Of a stretch of 64,000 nucleotides of DNA, positions 27,821 through 36,437 are shown piece by piece. Where the stretch lies: the NCBI RefSeq assembly GCF_000613185.1, contig NZ_CCBB010000001.1, forward strand, positions 1,860,001-1,924,000. Reading direction: 5' to 3'. Numbering within the stretch: the stretch's first letter is position 1; each line of letters opens with the position of its first letter. The notes under the pieces are model-generated. The model worked only from the letters and a program-made list of their open reading frames with translations. It searched no databases and was not told where the DNA came from. Source of the DNA: Mycolicibacterium cosmeticum. Lineage in GTDB: Bacteria; Actinomycetota; Actinomycetes; Mycobacteriales; Mycobacteriaceae. Position numbers and translations under genes: made by a program.

Positions 27821-29148
27821 TGGGCCGCCTTCCCCAAGGTGACGTCCAGGGTGGCCGGTTTCCCGGACGGATCCAGATAGGTCAGGGTGATCTTGGTGCC
27901 CGGCGCCTTCGAACGGACGGCGGCCACCAGCGCGTCGGCGCTGCTGATCACCCGGTCGTTCACCTTGGTCACCACGACGCCGCTGGGCAGGCCCGCCGTC
28001 GCGGCGGCCCCGCCGGCGGTCACCTCCACGATCTTGGCGCCGTCGACGCCGGCGTCGTTGCCGACCTGCACCCCGAGTGAGGCATGCGTCGCGGTGCCGT
28101 TCTGCACCAACTCGTCGGCGATCCGCTTGGCCTGGTCCACCGGGATGGCGAAGCCCAGCCCGATGGACCCGCTCTGCGACTGCCCGGAGTCACCACCGAG
28201 GGTCGCGATGGCGGAGTTCACGCCCACCAGCTCGCCGTTCATGTTGACCAGCGCGCCGCCGGAGTTACCCGGGTTGATGGCGGCGTCGGTCTGGATGGCG
28301 TCCAGCACGGTGTTCTGGTTCCTGGCGTCACCGCCGGCCGCCACCGGGCGGTTCAGCGCGCTGACGATGCCGGTGGTGACCGTGCCCTCCAGACCCAGCG
28401 GGGACCCGACGGCCACCACGTCCTGTCCCACCCGCAGGTTCTCCGACGAACCCAGGGTGATCGGGGTCAGCCCGGACACGCCCTGGGCCCGCACCACCGC
28501 GATATCGCTGCTGGGGTCGGTGCCGACGATGCTGAAGGTGGTGGTCCGGCCGTCGGCGAACGTCACCTTGGTCTGCGCGGCGCCGGCCGGGGCGCCGGGA
28601 GAGCCGGGGGCGCCCGGCGCGGCGGCGGCCACGACGTGGTTGTTGGTGAGGATCAGTCCGTCACTGCTGAGGATGATCCCGGAGCCTTCCTCGGACGCCC
28701 GGCCCATATCGGTCTCCAGCTTGACCACGCTGGGCACCACCTTGGCCGCGACCTGCTCGACCGAACCGACCGGCAGGCTGGCGGCCGGCACGCTCGGGGC
28801 GGCGCCGCCGAAGGAGGTGGTGGTCGTGGTGCGGTCGGGCTGGGCCAGGACGGCCACCCCGCCGCCGACACCGGCGGACACCACGGCGATGGCAACCGCA
28901 CCGGCAACCAATGCCCCTGTGCGCGAACGCTTTTGCTGACGCGGGGCGGCCGCCCCGGCCGGCCGGTAGGGGTCGTACTGCGGTCCGACGGGATGCTGCT
29001 GCCGCGGCTGCTGCGCGTAACGCCAGTCGTACGGCTGCTGGGAGTGCTGATAACCGGACTGCGGGACACCGTGCGTGGCGGAGTATCCGGACCCCGGCTC
29101 GTACCCGCCGGGCCGCTGCGGGGGCGTGTACCTGGGGTGGTTGGTCAT
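27817..29148 (-). CDS. pepD: HtrA-family serine protease PepD
   Basis: The 443-residue protein has a Pro/Gln/Tyr-rich cytoplasmic N-terminus (1-75), one membrane helix (about 78-102), a trypsin-like protease domain and a PDZ domain (about 355-440). The catalytic triad is complete: His171 in LTNNHVV, Asp215 in SSDIAVV and Ser296 in GNSGGAL. PepD degrades or refolds damaged proteins in the periplasm-like space and is under MprAB/SigE control in M. tuberculosis. An MprA-box-like repeat lies about 80 nt upstream, and moaB2 overlaps its stop. Confidence 0.95.
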   Translation of the reverse strand: MTNHPRYTPPQRPGGYEPGSGYSATHGVPQSGYQHSQQPYDWRYAQQPRQQHPVGPQYDPYRPAGAAAPRQQKRSRTGALVAGAVAIAVVSAGVGGGVAVLAQPDRTTTTTSFGGAAPSVPAASLPVGSVEQVAAKVVPSVVKLETDMGRASEEGSGIILSSDGLILTNNHVVAAAAPGAPGSPGAPAGAAQTKVTFADGRTTTFSIVGTDPSSDIAVVRAQGVSGLTPITLGSSENLRVGQDVVAVGSPLGLEGTVTTGIVSALNRPVAAGGDARNQNTVLDAIQTDAAINPGNSGGALVNMNGELVGVNSAIATLGGDSGQSQSGSIGLGFAIPVDQAKRIADELVQNGTATHASLGVQVGNDAGVDGAKIVEVTAGGAAATAGLPSGVVVTKVNDRVISSADALVAAVRSKAPGTKITLTYLDPSGKPATLDVTLGKAAQ

Positions 29149-29223
29149 GTGGCTCCGCGCTCTCTCTGTCGTGGTGCTGTTACCTGGTCAACGCGTCCGT
29201 CACGTCCACAGTGCCCAGTCGGG

Positions 29224-29241
29224 CTGAGAATCCACTTAGAG
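29224..29241. promoter_or_regulatory. MprA-box-like repeat upstream of pepD
   Basis: On the plus strand CTGAGAA-TCCA-CTTAGAG repeats with the same 11-nt phase as the repeat before mprA, with one change in each half. It lies 76-93 nt upstream of the pepD start. Confidence 0.55.
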
Positions 29242-29319
29242 AACGTCGTGGACGGCGCGAGGAAATCCTCACGCGTCACAGATCACACCCCGATGCGGCG
29301 CTACACCCCCAGCCGAACG

Positions 29320-30819
29320 TCAATTATTGTCCGCGCCGGCCACCGCGCCGTCCACCGAATTGATCGTGCGTGTCGCAACCGGAACATCGCCGGTGACGGC
29401 GGGGGCCTCGGGCAACGCCCGCCGGCCGGGCAGCATGATGCGGATCGAGGTGCCCGGAGGTTGCCCGCCCGGCACGGTCTCCTCGACGCGGATCGTGCCG
29501 CCGTGTTTGAGCACCACCTGTTTGACGATCGCCAGACCCAGGCCCGATCCCGGCATCGCGCGTGCCGAGGTGGACCGGTAGAAGCGCTCGAAGACCAGCT
29601 CACGCTCCTCCGGCGGGATGCCCGGTCCATGGTCGGCGACCACCAGTTCGGCGTGTACGGCGTCGCGTTGCTGCAGCCGCACCGACACCCGGCCGCCCGG
29701 CGGGCTCCATTTGGCCGCGTTGTCCAGCAGATTGAGCACGGCGCGGGACAGCCCCGCGGCGTCACCGTAGACCTGCCACGAGATCACGTCGGCGTCGAAC
29801 TCGATATCGCTGCGGCGCCGGCGAACTCGCTCCAGGGAGCGATCCACCACATCGGAGATGTCCACCGTCTCGTGGATCACCACGCCGGCGTCGTCGCGAC
29901 TCAGATCCACCAAATCGCCTACCAGGGTTGACAATTCACCGATCTGGGCAATCACATCGGCCTGCAGCCCGGTCATCTCGTCATCGGGCAGCCGGGGTGC
30001 CCCCGGGGCCATGGAGGCCATCAGCAGTTCGACGTTGGTGCGCAGCGACGTCAGCGGGGTGCGCAGTTCGTGACCGGCGTCGGTGACCAACCTGGCCTGG
30101 CGCTCCCGGGATTCGGCCAGCGCGCGCAGCATCATGTTGAAGGCCTCGGTGAGCCGGGCCAATTCGTCGGTGCCCACCACCGGGATCGGGCGCAGGTCGT
30201 CGGTGCGCGCCACCCGTTCGGCGGCCTGGGTCAGCCGGCCCACCGGGCGCAGGCCGGCGCGGGCCACCATGCCCCCGGAGATGGCGGCCACCGCCATCCC
30301 CGCACCGCCGACGATGGCCAGGATGGTGCCGAGCCGTTTGAGCAGTGCCAGCGTCGGCGCCAGGCTCTTGGAGATCAGCAGGGAGTTGCCGTCGGCCAGA
30401 TGCACGGCCAGCACCCGCTGGTTGTTGGCGGTCCGCAACGACATCAGCAGGTCACCCTGCACCACCGCTTTCTCCGGCGCCCCCAGCGGCAGGGTCTGCC
30501 CCTCCTGGTTGGCGGTGTAGATGTACCGGCCCGGGCTGACCAGCATGGCGTTCACGTCGGAGTAGGCGGTGCCTTCGATGGCCTTTCCGGGGTCGGCGGC
30601 CAGCGAGCCGCTCTCGATGAGTAGCCGGGCCCGGCTGTGCAGCTGGTTGTCGATGTCTGCGAACACCGACCGGGACACCACGACGTACACGGCGACGGCC
30701 ATCAGCACCACCACCATGGCCACCATCGACATCGCCAGCAGCATCACCCGCCAGCGCAGCGATACCGAACTGACGTTGCGCACCGTGGTGTAGCGGCGGT
30801 AGGGCAGTTTCACGGACAT
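29320..30819 (-). CDS. mprB: Sensor histidine kinase MprB
   Basis: The 499-residue protein has two membrane helices (about 24-49 and 163-186) around an extracytoplasmic sensor domain. A HAMP linker (RPVGRLTQAAERVA) follows, then the HisKA domain with the phospho-acceptor His250 in AGHELRTPLTSL, and a HATPase domain with NLLDNAAKWSPPGG and DHGPGIPPEE. MprB senses envelope stress and phosphorylates MprA. Its ATG shares a base with the mprA stop (TGATG), so the two genes form an operon. Confidence 0.95.
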   Translation of the reverse strand: MSVKLPYRRYTTVRNVSSVSLRWRVMLLAMSMVAMVVVLMAVAVYVVVSRSVFADIDNQLHSRARLLIESGSLAADPGKAIEGTAYSDVNAMLVSPGRYIYTANQEGQTLPLGAPEKAVVQGDLLMSLRTANNQRVLAVHLADGNSLLISKSLAPTLALLKRLGTILAIVGGAGMAVAAISGGMVARAGLRPVGRLTQAAERVARTDDLRPIPVVGTDELARLTEAFNMMLRALAESRERQARLVTDAGHELRTPLTSLRTNVELLMASMAPGAPRLPDDEMTGLQADVIAQIGELSTLVGDLVDLSRDDAGVVIHETVDISDVVDRSLERVRRRRSDIEFDADVISWQVYGDAAGLSRAVLNLLDNAAKWSPPGGRVSVRLQQRDAVHAELVVADHGPGIPPEERELVFERFYRSTSARAMPGSGLGLAIVKQVVLKHGGTIRVEETVPGGQPPGTSIRIMLPGRRALPEAPAVTGDVPVATRTINSVDGAVAGADNN

Positions 30820-31511
30820 CAGGGTGGGGTCTCACGCAGCACGTAACCCACCCCGCGCACGGTGTGGATCAGCCGCGGTTCTCCTTCGGCCTCGGTCTTG
30901 CGGCGCAGATAACCGACATACACCTCGAGGGCGTTGCCCGACGTCGGGAAGTCGAAACCCCACACCTCCTCGAGGATGCGGCTGCGGGTCAGCACCCGGC
31001 GCGGGTTCGCGATGAGCATCTCCAGCAGCGCGAACTCGGTGCGGGTCAGGCTGATGGACCGCTCGCCGCGGGTGACCTCACGGGTCACCGGATCCAGGCT
31101 GAGGTCGGAGAAGGTCAGGGCCCGGGATTCGCTGGTGTCCTCGGGCACCCGGCGGCGCAGCAGCGCGCGCATCCGCGCCAGCAGTTCTTCGAGGGCGAAG
31201 GGCTTGGGCAGGTAATCGTCGGCGCCGGCGTCCAGCCCGGCCACCCGTTCGGACACCGAGTCACGGGCGGTCAGCACCAGGATCGGCAGATCGTCACCGG
31301 TACTGCGAAGGTGCCGGCAGACCTCCAGGCCATCGAGCCTCGGCATCATGACGTCCAGGACCAAGGCGTCCGGACGGTCACTGGCGATCAGATCCAGTGC
31401 CTCGACACCGTCCTGGGCCAGTTCGACCGAGTACCCGTTGAAGGAGAGCGACCGGCGCAGCGACTCGCGCACCGCGCGATCGTCATCAACGACAAGAATG
31501 CGCACCGGCAC
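30819..31511 (-). CDS. mprA: Response regulator MprA
   Basis: The 230-residue OmpR-type regulator has a receiver domain with the acidic pair in VVDDDRAV, the phospho-acceptor Asp53 in VLDVMMP, and Lys in [11 protein letters not shown] winged helix with [23 protein letters not shown] and [10 protein letters not shown] completes it. It regulates sigE, pepD and its own operon in M. tuberculosis. An MprA-box-type direct repeat lies 17-34 nt upstream. Confidence 0.96.
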   Translation of the reverse strand: MPVRILVVDDDRAVRESLRRSLSFNGYSVELAQDGVEALDLIASDRPDALVLDVMMPRLDGLEVCRHLRSTGDDLPILVLTARDSVSERVAGLDAGADDYLPKPFALEELLARMRALLRRRVPEDTSESRALTFSDLSLDPVTREVTRGERSISLTRTEFALLEMLIANPRRVLTRSRILEEVWGFDFPTSGNALEVYVGYLRRKTEAEGEPRLIHTVRGVGYVLRETPP

Positions 31512-31527
31512 AGTGTCACCCGCGTGT

Positions 31528-31545
31528 CTGAGAGCGACCTGAGAG
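31528..31545. promoter_or_regulatory. MprA box upstream of mprA
   Basis: CTGAGAG occurs twice, 11 nt apart (31528-31534 and 31539-31545); on the coding strand it reads CTCTCAG twice. Two direct subunits one helical turn apart are the known form of the MprA site, and the position fits autoregulation. Confidence 0.75.
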
Positions 31546-31567
31546 GCGCGCCGCGGGCGGTGCCGAG

Positions 31568-31741
31568 CTACTTGCGGTCGAGGTCAACCAGGCCGAGGCG
31601 GGCAGCCTTGAGCAGGCGCCGGGGCACCTTGTGCTGCTGACCGGCCACGTTGACGTTGACCAGGCCGGTGGCCTCGGTCTTCCACTGCGCACGCCGGCTA
31701 CGGGTGTTCGAGCGCGACATTCTCCGCTTGGGCACGGCCAT
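31568..31741 (-). CDS. rpmF: 50S ribosomal protein L32
   Basis: The 57-residue basic protein begins [21 protein letters not shown], the conserved L32 N-terminus. The zinc-ribbon cysteines found in many L32 proteins are absent, so this is a cysteine-free (C-minus) form; such forms are common in mycobacteria as part of zinc sparing. I chose the ATG at 31741 over an in-frame start three codons earlier. Confidence 0.94.
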   Translation of the reverse strand: MAVPKRRMSRSNTRSRRAQWKTEATGLVNVNVAGQQHKVPRRLLKAARLGLVDLDRK

Positions 31742-31872
31742 GACGTGCATCTCCTTGTGTCTGGTTCTGGAAAAGCCAAAGTCGCGCGGAACCTCAGCGG
31801 CGACAATTGCACTTGAGGATAGCCGGTGAGCCGCGTCGGCTCCAAAACGAGCCAGCAGGCGCGACCCACCCC

Positions 31873-31914
31873 TTGACTCGAGACCTGCGGTACCCGATAA
31901 CCTACCGGTTGGTT
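31873..31914 (+). promoter_or_regulatory. SigA-like promoter with TetR-type palindrome before the atuA-like operon
   Basis: TTGACT (31873-31878) and GATAAC (31896-31901) are 17 nt apart, an excellent housekeeping promoter. It is overlapped at the -10/+1 region by AACCTACCGGTTGGTT (31899-31914), which is symmetric at 14 of 16 positions. ACCnACCGGTnGGT palindromes are typical of TetR-type acyl-CoA-responsive repressors. The start codon of the operon's first gene is at 31954. Confidence 0.65.
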
Positions 31915-31953
31915 GGGATGCGCCCGCATCCCGCCCGGTTCAAGGGAGAATGC

Positions 31954-33660
31954 GTGGCGTCTGCGGCCGGTGATGCGGTTCGGATCGGCAATTGTTCGGG
32001 CTTCTACGGTGATCGCTTCGCCGCGATGCGAGAGATGCTCACCGGCGGTGAACTGGATTACCTGACCGGCGACTACCTCGCCGAACTCACGATGCTCATC
32101 CTGGCCCGCGACCGGGCCAAGAATCCGGCCCTGGGCTACGCCAAGACCTTCCTGCGCCAGCTCGAAGAGTGCCTGGGCATCGCGCTCGATCGGGGCGTGA
32201 AGATCGTGGCCAATGCCGGCGGACTCAACCCCGTCGCGCTGGCCGGTGCGGTGCGCGAGCTCGCCGATCGGCTGGGCCTGACGGTCAACGTGGCCCATGT
32301 CGAGGGCGACGACCTGGTGGCCCGCGCCGACGAACTCGGATTCGGAAGCGTGCTGGCGGCCAACGCCTACCTGGGCGCCTGGGGCATCGTCGACTGCCTG
32401 AACGCCGGCGCCGACGTCGTGGTGACCGGTCGGGTCACCGACGCGTCGGTGATCGTCGGACCGGCGGCCGCCCACCACGGCTGGTCGCGCACCGACTACG
32501 ACGCACTGGCCGGTGCCGTCGCCGCCGGCCACATCATCGAATGTGGCACGCAGGCCACCGGCGGCAACTACTCCTTCTTCACCGAGCTACCCGATCTGAC
32601 CCGGCCGGGATTCCCGCTGGCCGAGATCGCGGCCGACGGGTCGTCGGTGATCACCAAGCACGCCGGTACCGGCGGATCGGTGAGCACCGGGACGGTCACC
32701 GCGCAGCTGCTCTACGAGATCACCGGGGCGCGCTATGCCAACCCGGACGTCACCTTGCGGATGGACAGCGTGTCGCTGTCGGCCGACGGGCCGGACCGGG
32801 TACGGGTGCACGGCGTGCGCGGCGAGGCGCCGCCACCCACGCTGAAGGTGTCGCTCAACAGCATCGGCGGTTTCCGCAACGCTACGTCCTTCGTGCTCAC
32901 CGGCCTGGACATCGAGGCCAAGGCCGAGCTGCTGCGCCGTCAGTTGGAGAGCAGTCTCACCGTGCGGCCCGCCGAGCTGGAATGGACATTGGCCCGCACC
33001 GACCATCCCGACGCCGATACCGAAGAAACCGCCAGTGCACTGCTGCACTGTGTCGTGCGCGATCCCGACCCCGCCAAGGTGGGACGTCAGTTCTCCTCGG
33101 CCGCAGTCGAACTCGCGTTGGCCAGCTATCCCGGTTTCACCTCCACCGCACCGCCGGGTGACGGCCAGGTGTACGGGGTGTTCAAGCCCGGCCGGGTGGA
33201 TGCCGAGCTGGTGCCGCACGTCGCGGTGCACGCCGACGGCCGTCGGGTCGAGATCGCCGCGGCCACTGACACCCTCGAGCTGGCTCCGGTGGCCGACCCC
33301 GCGCTGCCGCCCGCACCGGAGGCCGGGCCGGTGGTGCGCGCCCCGCTGGGCCGCATCGCCGGGGCCCGTAGCGGCGACAAGGGCGGATCGGCCAACGTGG
33401 GCGTCTGGGTGCGTACCCAAGACGAATGGGCTTGGCTGGCACACACGTTGACCGTGGCTAAGGTGCGCGAGCTCCTCCCCGAGACTGCCGACCTGCCGGT
33501 GACCCGGCACCTGCTGCCGAATCTGCGGGCGGTCAACTTCGTGATCGAGGGCATCCTCGGCGAGGGGGTGGCCTACCAGGCCCGCTTCGACCCGCAGGCC
33601 AAGGGACTCGGCGAATGGCTGCGGTCCCGATATCTCGATATCCCGGAAAGGTTGCTGTGA
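31954..33660 (+). CDS. AtuA family (DUF1446) protein (Rv0976c-like)
   Basis: The 568-residue protein starts at the GTG at 31954 behind AAGGGAG. The large N-terminal domain has the family signature VRIGNCSGFYGDR, VANAGGLNP, GADVVVTGRVTDASV and ECGTQATGGNYSFF. A C-terminal AtuA-like domain (RIAGARSGDKGGSANVGVW) is fused, as in many actinobacteria. AtuA is encoded in the acyclic terpene utilisation cluster of Pseudomonas and is needed there, but its reaction is not settled. Here it opens an operon of acyl-CoA carboxylase and beta-oxidation enzymes. Its stop overlaps the next start (GTGA). Confidence 0.88.
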   Translation: MASAAGDAVRIGNCSGFYGDRFAAMREMLTGGELDYLTGDYLAELTMLILARDRAKNPALGYAKTFLRQLEECLGIALDRGVKIVANAGGLNPVALAGAVRELADRLGLTVNVAHVEGDDLVARADELGFGSVLAANAYLGAWGIVDCLNAGADVVVTGRVTDASVIVGPAAAHHGWSRTDYDALAGAVAAGHIIECGTQATGGNYSFFTELPDLTRPGFPLAEIAADGSSVITKHAGTGGSVSTGTVTAQLLYEITGARYANPDVTLRMDSVSLSADGPDRVRVHGVRGEAPPPTLKVSLNSIGGFRNATSFVLTGLDIEAKAELLRRQLESSLTVRPAELEWTLARTDHPDADTEETASALLHCVVRDPDPAKVGRQFSSAAVELALASYPGFTSTAPPGDGQVYGVFKPGRVDAELVPHVAVHADGRRVEIAAATDTLELAPVADPALPPAPEAGPVVRAPLGRIAGARSGDKGGSANVGVWVRTQDEWAWLAHTLTVAKVRELLPETADLPVTRHLLPNLRAVNFVIEGILGEGVAYQARFDPQAKGLGEWLRSRYLDIPERLL

Positions 33661-34838
33661 CCGACATCTGGCACACTCCCGAACGCGAAGCGCTCCGAAA
33701 ATCGGTGCGCGCGTTCGCCGAACGCGATGTGCTCCCCTTCGCCGACGAGTGGGAACGCAACGGTGAGATCCCGCGCGAACTGCACCGCAAGGCCGGCGCC
33801 GCCGGGCTGCTCGGCGCCGGGATGCCCGAATCGGTGGGTGGTGGCGGCGGTGACGGCGCCGACGCCGTCGTCATCTGCGAGGAGATGCACCAGGCCGGAT
33901 CCCCCGGTGGCGTGTTCGCGTCCCTGTTCACCTGCGGCATCGCGGTGCCGCACATGATCGCCTCCGGGGATCGGCGCCTGATCGACACCTACGTGCGCCC
34001 CACGCTGCGCGGTGACCTGATCGGCTCGCTGGCGATCACCGAACCGGGCGGCGGCTCCGACGTCGGCCACCTGACCACGCGCGCGGTGCGGGATGGCGAC
34101 CACTACGTGGTCAACGGCGCCAAGACCTACATCACCTCGGGAGTGCGCGCCGACTACGTGGTGACCGCGGTGCGCACGGGCGGACCCGGCGCGGCCGGCG
34201 TGTCCCTCCTCGTGGTCGACAGGGGCACGCCCGGTTTCGAGGTCAGCCGCAAATTGGACAAGATGGGCTGGCGGTCCAGTGACACCGCCGAGCTGTCCTA
34301 CACCGACGTCCGGGTGCCGGTGGAGAATCTGGTCGGGATGGAGAACACCGGCTTCCTGCAGATCGCCGGCGCGTTCGTCTCCGAGCGGGTGGGCCTTGCC
34401 GCCCAGGCGTATTCGAGCGCGCAGCGGTGCCTGGACCTCACCGTCGACTGGTGCCGCAACCGCGAGACGTTCGGGCGCCCGCTGATCACCCGGCAGGCCG
34501 TGCAGAACACGCTGGCCGAGATGGCCCGCCGGGTCGACGTGGCGCGGGTGTACACCCACCACGTGGTGGAGCGGCAGTTGGCCGGAGCCGCCCCGGCGGC
34601 GACATCGGGCTTGGGGGATTCCAACCTGATCACCGAGGTGTGTTTCGCCAAGAACACCGCGGTGGAGGCCGGCGAGTGGGTGGCCAACCAGGCCGTCCAA
34701 TTGTTCGGCGGCATGGGTTATATGGCCGAATCCGAAGTCGAGCGCCAATACCGCGATATGCGCATCCTCGGCATCGGCGGCGGGACCACCGAAATCCTCA
34801 CCTCACTGGCCGCCAAGACCTTGGGATACCAGTCATGA
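33657..34838 (+). CDS. fadE13: Acyl-CoA dehydrogenase FadE13
   Basis: The 393-residue protein has the three-domain acyl-CoA dehydrogenase layout: IAVPHMIASGD, SLAITEPGGGSDVGHLTTRAVRDGDHYVVNGAKTYITSG, and a C-terminal QLFGGMGYMAESEVERQYRDMRILGIGGGTTEI. The glutamate of the usual YEGT loop is G in IGGGTTEI, so the base probably lies elsewhere, as in isovaleryl-CoA-type enzymes. It would introduce an alpha-beta double bond into a (branched) acyl-CoA before carboxylation. It overlaps the genes on both sides by 4 nt. Confidence 0.92.
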   Translation: MTDIWHTPEREALRKSVRAFAERDVLPFADEWERNGEIPRELHRKAGAAGLLGAGMPESVGGGGGDGADAVVICEEMHQAGSPGGVFASLFTCGIAVPHMIASGDRRLIDTYVRPTLRGDLIGSLAITEPGGGSDVGHLTTRAVRDGDHYVVNGAKTYITSGVRADYVVTAVRTGGPGAAGVSLLVVDRGTPGFEVSRKLDKMGWRSSDTAELSYTDVRVPVENLVGMENTGFLQIAGAFVSERVGLAAQAYSSAQRCLDLTVDWCRNRETFGRPLITRQAVQNTLAEMARRVDVARVYTHHVVERQLAGAAPAATSGLGDSNLITEVCFAKNTAVEAGEWVANQAVQLFGGMGYMAESEVERQYRDMRILGIGGGTTEILTSLAAKTLGYQS

Positions 34839-36430
34839 CCACCTTGAGATCCACCCTCGACCCTCGCTCGTCGGCGTACACCGAAGCGGCCCAGGCGATG
34901 ACGGCCAAACTCGCCGAACTGGATGCCGAGCACGCCAAGGCCCTGGCCGGCGGCGGCCCCAAATACGTCGACCGCCACCATGCCCGCGGCAAGCTGACCG
35001 CGCGCGAACGCGTCGAACTGCTGCTCGACCCCGACGCCCCGTTCCTGGAGCTCAGCCCACTGGCGGCCTGGGGCACCGATTTCACGGTCGGCGCCAGCGT
35101 GGTCACCGGTATCGGCGCCGTCTCCGGCGTCGAATGCCTGATCGTGGCGAACGATCCGACCGTCAAGGGCGGCACCAGCAATCCGTGGACGCTGAAGAAG
35201 ATCCTGCGGGCCAACCAGATCGCCATGCAGAACCGGTTGCCGGTGATCTCGCTGGTGGAATCCGGCGGTGCGGATCTGCCCACCCAGAAGGAGATCTTCA
35301 TCCCGGGCGGCCAGATGTTCCGGGATCTCACCCGGTTGTCGGCGGCCGGGATTCCCACCATCGCACTGGTTTTCGGCAACTCGACCGCGGGCGGGGCATA
35401 CGTGCCCGGCATGTCCGACCACGTCGTGATGATCAAGGAACGCTCCAAGGTGTTCCTGGCCGGCCCGCCGCTGGTGAAGATGGCCACCGGTGAGGAATCC
35501 GATGACGAATCCCTCGGCGGCGCCGAGATGCACGCCCGCACCTCGGGTCTGGGCGACTACCTGGCCGCCGACGAGCTCGACGCCATCCGGATCGGCCGGC
35601 GCATCGTGGCTCGGTTGAACTGGCGCAAGCAGGGCCCCTCCCCCGCCCCCGTGCTGGAACCGAGGTTCGACGCCGAGGAACTGATCGGACTCGTCGGCGC
35701 CGATCTGCGGATCCCGTTCGACCCGCGCGACGTGATCGCCCGCATCGTCGACGACTCCGATTTCGACGAGTTCAAGCCGCTGTACGGGTCGTCGCTGGTG
35801 ACCGGTTGGGCGCGGCTGTACGGATATCCGGTCGGCATCCTGGCCAACGCCAGGGGCGTGCTATTCAGCGAGGAGTCACAGAAGGCCACCCAGTTCATCC
35901 AGTTGGCCAACCGGTCCGACACACCACTTCTGTTCCTGCACAACACCACCGGCTACATGGTGGGTAAGCAGTACGAAGAGGGCGGGATGATCAAGCACGG
36001 CTCGATGATGATCAACGCCGTGTCCAACTCCACCGTGCCACACATCTCGCTGCTGATCGGGGCGTCCTACGGCGCCGGCCACTACGGCATGTGCGGTCGC
36101 GCCTACGACCCGCGCTTCCTGTTCGCCTGGCCCAGCGCCAAATCGGCGGTGATGGGTGGCACCCAGTTGGCCGGCGTGCTCTCGATCGTCAGCCGCGCCG
36201 CCGCCGAGGCGCGCGGACAAACCGTCGACGAGGACGCCGACGCCGCCCTACGGGCCGCCGTCGAGGCGCAGATCGAGGCCGAGTCCCTGCCGGCCTTCCT
36301 GTCCGGGCGGCTCTACGACGACGGGGTGATCGACCCGCGGGACACCCGCACCGTGCTCGGAATGTGCCTGTCCGCCATCGCCAGCGGCCCGATCGAGGGG
36401 ACGTCGAATTTCGGCGTCTTCAGGATGTGA
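34835..36430 (+). CDS. accD2: Acyl-CoA carboxylase beta subunit AccD2
   Basis: The 531-residue carboxyltransferase has two crotonase-like halves. The N-terminal half contains HHARGKLTARERVELLLDPDAPFLEL and GGTSNPWTLKKILRANQIA, with oxyanion glycines in GNSTAGGAYVPGMSD; the C-terminal half contains NTTGYMVGKQYEEGGMIKHGSMM and GASYGAGHYGMCGRAYDPRFLFAWP. It resembles methylcrotonyl/geranyl-CoA carboxylase beta chains more than propionyl-CoA ones. With AccA2 it should carboxylate an unsaturated acyl-CoA. Its ATG at 34835 overlaps the fadE13 stop (ATGA). Confidence 0.93.
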   Translation: MTTLRSTLDPRSSAYTEAAQAMTAKLAELDAEHAKALAGGGPKYVDRHHARGKLTARERVELLLDPDAPFLELSPLAAWGTDFTVGASVVTGIGAVSGVECLIVANDPTVKGGTSNPWTLKKILRANQIAMQNRLPVISLVESGGADLPTQKEIFIPGGQMFRDLTRLSAAGIPTIALVFGNSTAGGAYVPGMSDHVVMIKERSKVFLAGPPLVKMATGEESDDESLGGAEMHARTSGLGDYLAADELDAIRIGRRIVARLNWRKQGPSPAPVLEPRFDAEELIGLVGADLRIPFDPRDVIARIVDDSDFDEFKPLYGSSLVTGWARLYGYPVGILANARGVLFSEESQKATQFIQLANRSDTPLLFLHNTTGYMVGKQYEEGGMIKHGSMMINAVSNSTVPHISLLIGASYGAGHYGMCGRAYDPRFLFAWPSAKSAVMGGTQLAGVLSIVSRAAAEARGQTVDEDADAALRAAVEAQIEAESLPAFLSGRLYDDGVIDPRDTRTVLGMCLSAIASGPIEGTSNFGVFRM

Positions 36431-36437
36431 GACGCAA

